A DNA stretch of 64,000 bases from Chlorops oryzae (lineage: Eukaryota > Arthropoda > Insecta > Diptera > Chloropidae). This document shows, piece after piece, positions 10,091 through 23,122 of this stretch. The notes below the pieces were generated by a model. It saw only the letters and a list, made by a program, of their open reading frames with translations. It was not told the origin of the DNA and searched no databases. Each line of letters opens with the position of its first letter. Position 1 is the first letter of the stretch. The stretch covers positions 136,776,763 to 136,840,762 of the forward strand of contig CM035806.1 of assembly GCA_020466095.1 (NCBI GenBank), read 5' to 3'. The translations under genes and the position numbers were made by a program.

Positions 10091-13000
10091 TTAACAAAAG
10101 CGCGGCAACAAAGAAAAATTTTAATTTTGTAAACTTGTGTAATTATCAAATCTTAATGTTTTCTGGGTTATTCTATATCCCATACTTAATAATTATACCG
10201 AAGAAACCATAGGTCAAATGTGCATTTTAATCATGCATTTTAATGAAAGTACAGAAGTCACGATAGATTTTCAATTGCTTCATTGAGACCTTTTACTTTA
10301 GTGAATTATTGCCGTAAATTCTCACTTTGTGGGCGACTAAAGCGAAAGAATTTAGAGAATACTTTAGCGGTTTTTTTGTGCTTGTCAAATGAATAAAGAC
10401 TAATTTTGTTTCCTTATTGTAAAATTTTTTGCATTCGGCTTCGGTCTTCGGCCGAAGTCTTCAACTCTGCCGATTGTTCGGCTTCGGCTAAAAATCCACC
10501 TTCGGTCGGACACTAAAAAAAAGGCTTTCCAAGTTATATTCGAATTATTTTTGTCGTCATTTTTGGTGGAAACATCTCAAAAAGCAACAATAACTGTTTT
10601 AAAACGCCCCGTTCATGTTTATTTTTAAGCAAAAATTTACATATATGTATCTCATGCCTAAAATGATGCTAAGTATCATAAAAAGGCAAATTCAATTTGT
10701 GCATTTTTGACAAGGTAGCCGTAAGCAACATTGAATATTTTATACATTATAAACAAATAACAAAAAATCTAATTAATAACGATTTATATAATTTTTGAAT
10801 GGAATTTTTTTTCAATTCAAAACAATTTGACGTCACGCTCCATTTCAATTTTTGGATTTTTGATAATTTGTAGCATGCTTCTAGGCATATTTAAGATGGA
10901 CTTCATTTCGAGAAAGCTCAGCCTTGTGTGACTATAGCATCCGTACTTGTTTAATTTCCCAATAAAGACTAGATCACGCCACATCGTGCTATCTCTACAG
11001 CTGTGACATCACACATAACATAGAAATTAATGTAGGTTTCCATGCATTTAAATGAACTCGATCTTCTTTTATAATCCCATTACTGCCCTTTTCATGAACG
11101 TAGAAATCAATGTTGTAAGAAAAATTCAAAACATATTTGTGTAAATGTAATAGTTTTTCATTCATTAAATCGCACACAGGGTTTTGCTAGCTCGCGTCTT
11201 GTAAGCAGCTTTGTGCTGAGTGGTCATGTGGCGTTGTTTGTTAAATGCTTCCATGTTGAGTGGGAGTATTGAATATTTTCTCTCTTTTACAAATGGAAAA
11301 GCTTTGCCACGAACAACACGGGAGTTCTTTGTATTGCAACTTTTTGTTTTACAAATTGCACGATTTCAGCGAATCCGAGCTTAATTTACGTGAAATTTGT
11401 TGTTCAGGTCATTTATTTTATTTTCGTTATTTCTGAATGTACAGCATTTCCGAATTATTTTTAAAACATCAAAAAAATCGTTCTAAAAATAATGAAGATA
11501 GAGCATTCCAAAGAGGGCGGCTAATATTCTGCATAGTCGAGATAAGAAACTTTAAATAGGTTTTCTGGAAAACAACGTTTTTGAGGTCGACGGCCACGAT
11601 TGCAGGCTTCGCCTCAGCTCGGTAAGAAATGCCCACGGAAATTCCTAGGCTATTTCGCCAAGGAAAAAAGGTACATATCTTAAAAATATTTTGAACAGCC
11701 CTGATGGAATCAACAGCTGATTGGAAATTCAATTTGGGTTTGAATTTGGAAATGGAAAGTTATTTGTAAGTTTTATTAAACGCCTTTAAACTGTTTTGCC
11801 ATCAACAGTCACTTTTCTGCAAGAAACAGTTCAAATTCAATTCTTTCTGATAGGAAAGCCTGGGTTTCAATGTGGATTTTTAGGCAAGAAAGTACTAAAA
11901 TATTATAATAATTAAGTACTGAGCTGCGGTCAGCCGTCAGAAATGACGCGTGAAATATCTGTCGGGAAGCTATGATGTAGTTGAAGAGTCCTACTATAAC
12001 TAATCTCTACATAAGTTATGTAAGAAAATTGTGGTATTTAAATTTTTTAATTAACAATTAATAATAAATAAACTAGAATATTCGTAAAACTAAAAATAAA
12101 TATCAATTTTAAAATCGTCGAGGTAATTTGGATATTTTTTAATAATAAATCAAGAATTTATTTTTGAAAAATAATTCTCCCCCGCCCTGGCAAACTTTTG
12201 CAAAAACATTAAATCAATTTTCGAAGCCGGGTTTAATTGATATTTTACGAAAGTACTAAAATATTAAATAATTTATTCTACGTAAAATACGTGAACTACT
12301 TCGGAAGCTATTTTTGAAATCCTACTAAATAACCTTACGCAACTGTGGAATTTTCAGAAAAAGTTTCATCTTTAGCTTGCGGAAAAACTACTGAGCCGGC
12401 CGTTTTAAATATTTGTACACATATTGTACTTACAAATAGCTTAAAAGTGAAGTCGAGTTTTTTCTATTGTTTTAAATAGTGTTAATCTTACAATACCGAA
12501 TAGCTCGATTTTTTTTTTTTTTTTGTCAAAAATTCAACATGCCAACTTTAAAATTAAGCGGCTTACGCAGCTTTGTTAAAAATTATTTCTCAAGAAGGAA
12601 ATCAGCTGTGCCGATGACATATTAAAAATAAAAAAAAGAAACAAAGAAGGACATTTGAGTGCGAAATATATTTCTAAATCTGTTGAAAAATGGATAGTTC
12701 TTTGTAAGTATGAATATATTTACGATATTTTGTATTTATTTACAATCAATGTTCAATTAAATATACATTTTTGTTTCTCTTTTTTTGTGAATACATTGAG
12801 TTTTTCAATTTTGCGTACGAGCTTTATTCTGACACCTCAAGAAACCATTGAAATTTTCATCTTTCTTGACCCAACCTGAGTTACCATATTAATTTAACTC
12901 CAAAAAAAAGTATCAAAAAACTTACTCCCTTTTTTCAAAAGCTGCAGACTGTCACAAGGAAATTTTTTGGCCAAAAATTTCTTACGCTTTTTTTTATATG

Positions 13001-13828
13001 GAGTTTTAGATTTCTTGCGAAGCTGTGCAAGCCGCCTTATGCAAAAATTAAGCAATTGATAAAAACGACGTCGTTTTGTAGAGAAACTAATTAGCTATTC
13101 AAAAAAAAATTCAGTTTTTCATTTCGGATAATCGAGTATGAAGAAATCGCGGTCACCTAAAAAACGAAGAAAAAAAAACCAACATTTTTTAAATTTATCT
13201 TCAAACGTTACGTTACAACATATGAATTTCGAAAATCAATCTACAATGGCAGTGTGTTAAAAAAAATCATGAAAGTCTACTACACTTTTTTCTAATAACA
13301 CAACGTTCAGAACCTTCACTCCCACATTCCCACAAACCCCCTGCACTAAAATAATATCGAACATACACATTGCTGAAGTAGAAAATGCAGAGCACGAAAA
13401 GTATACAAACATTTGAATGCTTAAAAAACCAGAAAAGCTTTCTTTTTGTTGGCATTGAAGCTTTTTTATATCTAAAAGCAACAAAACAATTGACATGCTC
13501 CCGTTCACGATATGCACTCGCTGAGCGAACATTTCGGAATGAGCTTTGACCACGAAACCATTTAAATCAAATGAAAGTTTATGTGGGAAATTATGGACGA
13601 GCCCACGGTGTTACAAAAAGTTATCTAAATATTATCAAGTGAAAAAAAAATATTCAAATCGAAAAATTGCAGGTCCTTGCATAGCATCAAAAATGGCAGC
13701 AATGCACAATATGTCTGCAGCTGTGAGGTGTTTGCTAAAATACCGGTTTCATCTAAATAAAAATTCATTGCGGTACTTCACATTAAATAAACATAATAAA
13801 TCCGTTTAACAAAGTTTGAGTAATTTTT
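10091..13828. other. Long AT-rich intergenic stretch
   Basis: I see no supported gene here. Around 10435-10510 there is a CGGCTTCGG/CCGAAG-rich patch resembling the interior of the hAT-like element at 26528. Frames on either strand are short, low-complexity and without domains. Poly(T) at 12510-12523 and other homopolymers suggest more decayed repeats. Confidence 0.4.
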
Positions 13829-15032
13829 ATACCCAGCGTCAAAAAGGTATACTAGTTTTGTGCGGATCCTGTAACAGATACAAGAAGCTCCGCAAGTAAA
13901 GGCAATTTAATAAGTAAGTAGGTACATTCTTGATGTGGATCGAAAACTGAGTCGATTTAGACATTTCCGTCTGTCTGTCCGAACGCATGCGGTCGGATCT
14001 TCTTCAAAACGGCTGGATCAATCACATCAAAATTTGGCACACAGTTATGTCGAGCTCCGAGGATGATCCTAAGCGAAAATGGGAGATATTCGCCCACTAC
14101 TACACGCACAAATGAATTGAATGCGCATTGAGTAAAATTCTAATAATTCGCGAGCTGCGCAACACATTTCGTTGGTATTTAGTGCACTGGTATATTAGCA
14201 TGAGACACGTATCCTTCATAAATAAAATGTCACGCCCACACAATCGTCCAAAGCAGGGCCGAAACTACAATAGGGGGCCCCCTGGCAGGGGATGGAAAAA
14301 AAAATTTTGAACCCGTTCAAAACATTGCAAAAAACTGTACCAAAAAACTGCTGCCAGCTGCGAGATATTGAAAATAATTATATTTTATAATATACGATGT
14401 CTGTACATTTTATTCATTCAATTATCACATACCTTGAATCAACTCTATATCATGAATATCACGACTGTTTGTAAAAGTTAGTGTAAGATGTGAATAAAAA
14501 TTCACAAAATACTTTTATTTTTACTTTGAATTTGCACAATATTATTGTGACGAGTAATTTTTAGGTGGGGCCCCCAAATTTGGTTTTGCCCCGGGGCCCC
14601 TTCAGCTCTACTTTCGGCCCTGGTCCAAAGTCATGGCTTATCGCAACTTGTGTAGTGTAGTGTAGTGTAGTAGCGTAGAAGCTTCATATGTATTTCAATA
14701 TAAAGATTAACCACGATGCATCAGAAGCGTTTGGGAGAAATCTTCGTGGTCCGCTTACTGCAACGCCCACAATTGAATTATTGATTCCGAAGTAACAAAA
14801 ACAGAAAAAAGAAAGAAAAAAACAAAGAAGCTTCCAATTCGAAACATTCGTTGACCGGGAAGTTATGAAAGGTGTACGAGAAAAAGTGATGTGGTCCGCT
14901 CAAAGCCACGCCCCCACGCCCACAACCGTTCATGTTTTGTAACTTCCGTACAGAAATGCGACAAATAGTGCGGCAATATCTTCGGAAAGCTGGGTATATC
15001 AAATTCGGACTTGACCGACTTTAGCTTTCTTA
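13829..15032 (-). repeat. Copy of the 'GGACAGACGGAC' dispersed family, interrupted by a MITE
   Basis: It begins ATACCCAGCGTCA and ends GACTTGACCGACTTTAGCTTTCTTA, the reverse complement of the 5' end at 50141 (AAGAAAGCTAAAGTCGGTCAAG). Family blocks (GTCTGTCTGTCCG, AAAACGGCTGGATC, GCCCAC) are present in reversed order. A hAT-like element at 14254-14622 splits it. Confidence 0.75.
14254..14622. mobile_element. hAT-type MITE with perfect 8-bp target duplication
   Basis: The ends are CAGGGCCGAAA ... TTTCGGCCCTG, flanked on both sides by GTCCAAAG (14246-14253 and 14623-14630). It is 369 bp long, with GGGGGCCCC near each end and no coding capacity. Confidence 0.9.
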
Positions 15033-15652
15033 ACTGTGCTTTTTGTTGTCGTTTGTTCGATGAGCCAAGAGCGTATGATAAACCCGCTAGATTTGCACTT
15101 GAGTCACGAAATCAATCGTGGGGCTAGCAAAAACGCTATTGGAAATGTGCTTTGCTAACTCTCCACTCTTGTTTAAATAGTGTGTTTCAAAGCAAAATCA
15201 ACTGTTCATTTATATAGTTTGAATTTATCTCAATTTAGAAAGTGATTAATTCAAGCTGAATTCAGATACTATAAAATTTTATATTTGGATTGCATTTTCG
15301 TTCATTTTTGTTTGATTCTCTTCCAGCATATGTTTGGACAATATAAACTGTTACATTGCAAAAGGAAAATACATATGTTAATTACCAATGAAGAATAGCT
15401 ACAATACAAAGGCTGCGTTTGAGTAACAATCTTCTTAGGGCGCTATTTCATCCATGATGAAAAACTTGTACGAAAAACTGTGCCTTAACAGTAACTATGC
15501 ATGGCTGGGTATTCCAATTTTGTTTGAAAAATGTGCAAATAAAACTTGTATATTCTACTACTGTTGGCTAGTCGCTCTTTGGGCATTCGATTTTGTGTAA
15601 CACTTTTAGATAAGAGGCAATAACAATTTTTTTTATATATAGGTATATATAT

Positions 15653-15690
<38 letters not shown>

Positions 15691-18005
15691 GTATATATAC
15701 ACATATATATACTTTTATTTTAGAAAATCACAGAAAACCTTTAGCGTTCTCTTCAAACCTAGCGAAAAATGTGTGAGATTTCGGTTTATACTTTGATTTT
15801 GGCGGGACAGTTGAGATAATTTTCATGCAAGCCCTAAGAGCAGATGACAGTGTTTCATATCTAAGAGAAAAACTTTGCTGCATACAATTCATGCGCAAGA
15901 AAATGGGGAAAGCGTTTATGCGAAATAAGCGAATACCACGTTAATAACACGAGCTGCGCAAAGAAGCAAAACATTAATCATATAAAAGATACATAATGAA
16001 ACGAACTGAACGAAACCAATAAACAATAGTGCTGCAAATCGAACAACTTTATTCAATGGAATTGAATAATAAACTTACTTTTGCAGTTTTTTAATTGAAG
16101 AATTCATTATAATTCTGCAAACACAATAGGGCAAATTGAGACGTACAATTTCTATTCAAATTTACCGCGAAAGAATACACAGATGACGGAAAATCGAAAA
16201 CGACCGAAATACGAAACGACAGAGACAACCAAAAAAAATTTAAGGTAGAATCTATCCATGTAACAGGAACCAAAATGAATACGAAAAAAAAAAAAAAAAA
16301 AAAAAAAATATTGAAATTGTTGACGGAGCACAATTGTTGGCGAACGACCGTTTCTTTAGCAATGAATAGATCTGTTATGTGTATAGCAATATACAGCACT
16401 TATACTTTACTCTTCGATTTCATGTAACCATAGCGAAAAAGATTATCAGATATTTCTATCTTCTGATTCGTCATGTGGACAGGTCTTTGAAAAGACTAAA
16501 ACTAGAACAACGAAATTGAATATGAACAGCATTTGCGGGGACTCCCTCCAGCCCTACGTTTTTCACTTTTATATTATAATTTATATTATAATGTAGCCGT
16601 TTCATGTAATTTTACAGAACAATTTTTATGAATATGCGCGTCGTCCTCTTAACACTAAACCAACTTATATAACAAACTGACTTGAGAAACAACGTGGCAA
16701 AACTGGCTTCGCAGAATATTCAGGCAACGCTTTTTAGGGCAATTACATAAATCTTACGGCTTACATCAATAGCCATATCTTTGGTGTTTTCTTCTTTTTT
16801 TGCATAATTTACTAGCTGATATTTTAAATTTTCAAAACAATATTGACAGCCACATAGATTTAATTTGTGAAGATGTTTTTCTCGTTAAAAAAAAAAAAAA
16901 AAAAAAATAATAATAATAATAATAAATAAATTTAAAAAATTTAGTTCGTAAAGTAGAAACGCTTTTGAACAGCATAGTAAGCGTGTTAAGTACTTTTTTT
17001 ATATTGTTAATCTTTTACCTTAGATGAAACGCTTCACTTCGATTGTACTCAAAACAAGAACTCTATTTTAAGCGTTCCATCGCTTCGATAACTGGAAGGC
17101 GAACTCAAAATGTATTGTACTTAAACTTTTCAATCGAGCACAATGGGAAACTTTTTCACAAATGATAGCCACTCTTCGGTTATTTATTTTCAATCCTTTG
17201 TTTGAAGAGGATTTTTTTCTTGACTTGAGATACTTTACAAAATTTATTTAATTATATCGTGGTTGCGCGCCGCAGGATGCACCGTACTACCCTGCTTCTT
17301 TGACGATGGCCCCAAATGGCACTGAATATGACACAGTTGTAGTTGGCATTTGACTGGAAAATGTGTGAGACCTTTAAGGGCACGAAACGAAAAGTGAGCG
17401 GGCCCAATTCGCTGATTTTGCGCATTTCTCACAAGAGAAAAATCGAAGAGAGACTTATTGGACATGGAACAAAGAGAATGTGCAATTTTCAAAGTCCTTA
17501 AGGCGAGTGAAGAACAGGGAGATTATAACTTTGGTAAGTTTTCGCTCAATTCACACCTGTTTGGGGTTAGAATTCAAATTCTACTTAAACTTGTGTGGCG
17601 GAATTTTTTTTTTGTCAATGATCATAACGCATTCAATCAGTTTCCTGATTCGGGTTGAAAATTGCCATGTCCTGCCACTTATCTCTCCACTGCTCAAATT
17701 CAAGGAATAAAAAGATGACGATTTCAAATCGATTACAAAAACGTTGCTGGAAAATTCAAATTGGCGTGTGAAACATATTTGGGGGAAAGGTGAATTCGCC
17801 GAATTGATTTTTCCCCGATTATCAGTTGGAAAACTGTTAAAATAAGCAGCAAATGGCAGCACTCGATATTTGAAAAATTTTGTTCATAGCCTTACAATAA
17901 CGCTTATCATATAGATACGGTGACCATCATATCTGTTATATATATATCTATATATATATATATATAACTGCAGCAGCCTTTACACTAGGCAATAATTGAC
18001 AATTT
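15033..18005. other. AT-rich intergenic stretch with simple repeats
   Basis: Contains (TA)n/(TATG)n at about 15635-15710, a 24-base poly(A) at 16286-16309, poly(A)+(AAT)n at 16889-16929 and (TA)n at 17937-17967. A slightly more GC-rich patch at 17260-17535 has a short frame ending at a GTAAGT donor-like site (17534), but there is too little to call an exon. Confidence 0.4.
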
Positions 18006-18016
18006 AATTTGAGCTT

Positions 18017-18492
18017 GGTTAAAGATGAAATTTCGCGATTTAAGGCAATCTATAGCGAAAAACTTAGAAGTCATCCTAATGAAATGGCTAGATGCCTAGC
18101 CTCCACTTCTTCACATTCCCGGCTACGAAGAAATGATCGCCACACCACTGTGGAAGCAACTGAGTAGCCTCTGCCATAAATCGATACACAACAGATTCCG
18201 GTAAATTCCTTCACTGGCAAAAACTGTTTCGCCATAAATTTCGCCATGCAAATAAAAAAAAAATAAAATAAAAAATTTATTATTTAAGCCCGATCCCGTG
18301 GCACATATTATGTACAAACAACTATATATGAGTTCTTAAGCCCGCTCCGAGGCACGTTTATACAAGAAACTTTACAACCGAAAACTTTTGTAAAGTTATG
18401 TAAAATTAGATTTAAGATTCTACAACTTATTGTTAGTTCTTTATAAATAAGAAGATTCAATAAACAAGTCCCGTTCAAAAAAAAAAAAAAAA
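18017..18492 (+). mobile_element. 5'-truncated jockey-type LINE with poly(A) and target duplication
   Basis: Translation from 18017 gives VKDEISRFKAIYSEKL, SHPNEMARCLAS and SRLRRNDRH, matching the C-terminus of the reverse transcriptase ORF in the LINE at 26224-26496. A 3'UTR and a poly(A) run at 18477-18492 follow. AATTTGAGCTT occurs on both sides (18006-18016 and 18493-18503), an 11-bp target-site duplication. Confidence 0.9.
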
Positions 18493-18574
18493 AATTTGAG
18501 CTTACCGGGTTCAAATGCCCCAACTAAAAAAGGTATTTTCTATTTAAAATAACTAAATTAACAGTGGTTTTGTT

Positions 18575-19145
18575 GCCGCGATTTCGTTAAGAGTTTTGGA
18601 TTAGGATGGTTTTGGTGACAGTGAGGAACATTTTTGAAAATTTTTTCTCAGCTCTAGTTTTGGAGCTACCATCGATTTTGTGAAAAATCTTCAGTTTTAA
18701 GTAATCAAACGGAATTAGGAATCATCCTGATGAAGCGGAAGCGAATTCGCCGAAATACGTATAGAGTATACAAAATAAAGCGGTTGAAATAAAAGTGAAA
18801 ATTTCGAACCGTTTGATTACTTAAAAGTTTTTCAACGCAGCAGACTCGCAAACATATCATATAATCTTCAGTTGTTTAGCTTTTACAGAAAAAAAATTGA
18901 AATTAGCGCTTTAGTAACTCATTATGATTGGTTGCGTATCAAAGTCAATACCAACTATCTATCAAATGATGCTTTTTTCAAGAAAACACAGCTTGTAGTT
19001 TTGGAGGAATGTTCTACGCAATTGTGAAAAATGGGAATATTTTCAAGTTTTCCTCGATTTTCGGAGTTTATTTGCCCTGTTGTGACAAGAGGGATTTTTT
19101 TTTGAAATATTCTTTCTATATGGCTTAAAAGATGCTTCTTAATAC
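18575..19145 (-). repeat. Dispersed repeat 'X', copy 2 (uninterrupted)
   Basis: The reverse complement matches 8690-10090 minus its two insertions. The end near 19035-19145 extends into sequence shared in inverted orientation with 20041-20250. It serves as the empty-site reference for elements at 8949 and 9188. Confidence 0.8.
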
Positions 19146-19800
19146 AAGGTCTCCAAGCTGAAATTTTCGAGATCGGATTGAAAATTTGGATGGTATTTGG
19201 ATGGTATAGTATCTCACTTTCCCTTTTATACTTTAAAAAAACTTTTCTGTAAAGAGTCAGTCTATTTGGAAATTTTATCATGTTTCATGTTTGCACCAGG
19301 AACAAAAGATAAGAATTTTCACTATACTTTTACATTCAACGAACCGATTTTTGGATTCCTGTTGCGAAGTGTCCTTAAGACATCCTTGAAAACCCCTTTT
19401 GAGTTCGCCTTTCTTCAAAATTTTATATCTCAAAAACTAATTAAGATAGAAATATGAAACAAGCGTTGGCTGATTGCTAATAAAACAGGGAATCAAAAAT
19501 AAAAAAACGCGTAGGAGGAAAAAGGAATTCGAAATCTTTTGAATAGCCTCAAACTTGTCGACCAATAAACCCGCCCTATAACACAAAATTTCGGAAACTT
19601 GGTCAATTAAAACTAACAAAAATTTATTTTATTTTACACTGAGAGCAATTGTTACACAAAAAGAAGAAAAAACTAAACCAATTTTTTAATTAAGTTTGTT
19701 GTATGCATATGAATACAGAGAGTTGGTTTTGCAATTTAACTGTGAAAGTATTTGAGCTAAACTTCTCTTTTCTTTGATAGCGAATCAACAGATTCCTATT

Positions 19801-20040
19801 TTTGTTGCAACTCCTTCTATCATTTACCAAGAAATGTATGGAGGTCAAGCACTCTATCCGTACGCGTGATTTGTTTTTCTACAATTTTCCTCACGTTTGT
19901 ACTGGATATTAGCTGTCCATTATTTACGAAAGGTCTTATTACTGTTTTCACGTTCGCGTCTTAATTTTTTGCGCAGACAGTTCTGTTACAAAAAGCGAGA
20001 GAGATTAAGCAAAGGCTTAAACGCGAACGTGACCTAGTAT
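19801..20040. repeat. Dispersed repeat with CACGTTCGCGTCTTAA motif, copy 1
   Basis: Blocks such as AAGAAATGTATGGAGGTCAA, GTACGCGTGATTTG and CTGTTTTCACGTTCGCGTCT are the reverse complement of 61141-61345. The inner ends (ACGTTCGCGTCTTAA and TTAAACGCGAACGT) are inverted, so this copy can fold. Confidence 0.6.
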
Positions 20041-20250
20041 TAAGAAGCTCCTTTTAAGCCATATGGAAGGAATATTTTTAAAAAAATTCTCTCATGTCAC
20101 AACAGAGCAAATAAACTCCGAAAATCGAGGAAAACTTGAAAAATTTCCCATTTACGAAGCACATTCCTCCAAAACTACAAGCTGTATTTTCTTCAAAATA
20201 GCATCATTTGATAGATAGTGGTATTGGCTTTGCTACGCTACTAATGAAAA
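20041..20250 (+). repeat. Dispersed repeat 'X', partial copy 3
   Basis: Includes TTTTAAGCCATATGGAA, AAATAAACTCCGAAAATCGA, CATTCCTCCAAAACTACAAG and CATCATTTGATAGATAGTGG in the same order as the reverse complement of 19145-18950. With copy 2 it forms a large inverted pair about 1 kb apart. Confidence 0.7.
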
Positions 20251-20728
20251 GTCCCAAATGAAAATTGAGAGTGAGCATTTTTTTTTTTAATAACGAGATG
20301 CAACTATGAACTTAGGTGCTTCGAATTTTTGGAATATTTCCAGAGTGAGGAAAACTTAATTAAGCAAATTTATGCCTAAGAAATCGAACCCCCATAAAAC
20401 ATTTCTAAATAGTTGAAATTTCTATTGAAATCACATTGATTTCGGATTTTTTTTTTTTATTCAGGTTGGATTTCTAGAGCATTCCTGCATATTTTTTTTA
20501 TTTACGGTCGCAATCGTCAACACGGTTTAAGAACTTCAAAAGTTTCAATTTTCGCATATATTAGGTCTGTTCCCGTACTGCACGAAACTGCCCAAAACTG
20601 CCATATTTTACGGAAAACTGTTCCCACATCTCACGATTGAAAGTTTAACCGGCATGTCATAGAATTCTAAATCGTCAAATTTTGACGATTATGGAACTTT
20701 CATGTATCCTAAAATCCATTTCCAGAGC

Positions 20729-20939
20729 CATATATTACTATATATGTCACTCTCATAGATTTTGGGCGGGACATTTCGCGCCAAAAAAAGAGCGAGGGAG
20801 AAATACTTTTGGTGAGTACCTAATTGAAAAATGCTCATTTTGGTGGGTACCCAAGACCGTGGTGGGTACCCAAGACCGTGTTTAAAAGAGCCAAAATGGA
20901 AACGGCTCCTGAGTGACATATGTTATATAGTTATATATG
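20729..20939 (+). mobile_element. 211-bp MITE with 8-bp duplication, copy A
   Basis: Ends CATATATTACTATATATGTC / TTATATAGTTATATATG are imperfect inverted repeats with a GTCACTC...GAGTGAC core. TCCAGAGC flanks both sides (20721-20728 and 20940-20947). Inside is a direct doublet of GGTGGGTACCCAAGACCGT. Copy B at 21526-21759 is in the opposite orientation. Confidence 0.9.
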
Positions 20940-21525
20940 TCCAGAGCATTTCTACACAATCATTTTATATCAAGACTACACATACATACATATGTATATT
21001 CTTATGTTCAAATGAGTCCAAATTCGATCGCATGATCCTTAGACCGATTGAAATTTTCGACGATTTCACAGTTAAGTTCTGTCACATCCCCGTAAACCTT
21101 CAAAAAGTTTAAATAAACTAAGCTGAAGACTAAAAAAATATTTTTGTTCTGTTTTTTCAATTTCAATTTATGGTCACCTTACATATGGACTACTTAGCAT
21201 CGAAAAATATGGCAGCACCGTTCACTGTCAGAGCTTTTAAAACACCCCACAGCTGAGGGCATTATTATTATTATTTTTTTTTTTTTTTGCAGAAAATGGA
21301 GTCGCAATACAATTCTTTTTCCCCTCGAATTTCTGCATTGAATTTTGTTCAAAATAAATTGCAAAACCTTCTATGGTGCCCCTTCCGCTTGCAACTTATC
21401 GAGAAAGCAGAATAAAATACGTAACTTTCAAAACAGTTGGCACAACTTTTATATGAAACCCATTACTTAAAATTCCAATAAACTGCTAGATAATTAGAGC
21501 CTTTACTCGGATAGTTAGTAAATAT

Positions 21526-21759
21526 CATATATAACTATATATGTCACTCAGGAGCCGTTTCTATTTTGGCTCTTTTCAACACGGTCTTGGGTACCCACCA
21601 CGGTCTTGGGTACCCACAAAAATGAGCATTTTTCACTTAGGTACTCACCAAAAGTATTTCTCTCTCGCTCTTTTTTTGCCTGCCGAGTAACATCTCTTTC
21701 TAACTGGCGCGAAATGTCCCGCCCAAAGTATATGAGAGTGACATATATTGTAATATATG
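21526..21759 (-). mobile_element. 234-bp MITE with 8-bp duplication, copy B
   Basis: Same family as 20729-20939 in reverse orientation, with ends CATATATAACTATATATG and TATATTGTAATATATG and the doublet ACGGTCTTGGGTACCCACC. GTAAATAT flanks it exactly at 21518-21525 and 21760-21767. Confidence 0.9.
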
Positions 21760-22462
21760 GTAAATATTTGCTTTAAAGCAAAGAATGTAAATACGCCACA
21801 GCCTTGCAAAATGTGAAAGGGACATATATACATATATATGTATTAACTCTTCTTGAATTCTTCAAAATATGCCAGAAATTTTACACGTTCGAGTTGGGTA
21901 TCCGTGTTTAATTTAAAAATTAACTGCAGTCAGTTATTTTCACAATTACTTCGTATAAGAAACAAAAATGTTCATTTCTCTGGCAAAGTAAGTTCGGAAA
22001 GTCGTATGCAACCCTGCGCACTCAGTACTTCTTGATTACTTGACAGTTAAGTATTAGCTTACTGCGTATCTGAGTATAGGGTCTTAAAACCCGAAAAATG
22101 GTTTTATGATGAGAGAGGATTTTCTTTTGTAATATTCCAGTTTACGTAATAAACGTTTATGTTTTCAATTTGCATTCCTGAAACAAAGTTTAAGACACGG
22201 AAAAATATATGCAGCTGTAAGAATTCTGTAAATTAGAATCAAATAAGTTTATAGTAACCTGCAGCATGCATAGCAATAGGTAGATACCTCGACATTGGTC
22301 ATGCTTTTGATTGAAATGTGTTTCCAGAGAGAGTTTTTTGAGTAAAACGTGATTAAAGTTCCACGCAATAGCCTAATGGGATAAAAAATCACTCCAAGAG
22401 ACGAGTGTTAAGACTTTTCTATTTATAAAAAGATTACGAGGATGTACTTTATAGCCTTAGAC

Positions 22463-22602
22463 AAGCGATACACTGTTGCACGACTGCACGCAAATGTTGC
22501 CAGACTGTATTGTGCACGCAATTATTTTACGTTTCAACGTTGCGTATTCAATACGTTCGAGCAACGTTTTCGCGCAATCGGGCAACAGTGTATCGCCTGC
22601 CT
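22463..22602. mobile_element. Small TIR element (about 140 bp)
   Basis: GCGATACACTGTTGC near the left end and GCAACAGTGTATCGC near the right are perfect inverses. CCTTAG flanks both sides (about 22454-22459 and 22600-22608), a probable target duplication. Confidence 0.65.
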
Positions 22603-23122
22603 TAGGATCAACTTTTTGTAGAATATAACTAACTCCGGAGACTTCTTCCAAAGTTCCTATGCTAATCTCCTCGTAGCTTGACTTCCCTTCAATTCGATAG
22701 TGGGCTGTGGGTAGAATGATTAACAACATAAACCTAGAAATAAAATCTTAGATCTGATTATTTATAAGATTTTGTTCCGTAAATATTTTCCATTATTTCA
22801 AGTTATGCAAAAAAAAAATATTTCTGTTATATTTGTATAAAACGTCTCGAGCGGCTTTAAACCTGAGTGTTTTTATTCTCGAAAATTTTTATGAAAACCT
22901 CTCTCGTCGACTGCATGAATAAAGAAGGTTAAAACAAAATTTTAAAATATCTTTAAACCTAAATTAATTTATCCTATTTCTCAAAGTTTTTATCATTTGT
23001 CTTTCTGCCCAATGCATTTGCTCACTGAATTTAAAGCGTCATCTGAAAAATCTGCAATTGCTGAATACCACTTTCAGTATTCTGAAATTTTCTTTATTTG
23101 TCTATTATTAAAGCCACAATAA

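Noticed and set aside
17458..17534. Possible small exon (MEQRECAIFKVLKASEEQGDYNF) ending at a GTAAGT site
   Set aside because: Too short, no recognisable partner exon, and it lies in repeat-like surroundings.
22603..22735. Possible exon on the minus strand (MLLIILPTAHYRIEGKSSYEE...VDPK) with an acceptor-like TTTCTAG before it
   Set aside because: The frame runs into the TIR element at 22463-22602, and removing that element does not give a convincing continuation. No homology recognised.
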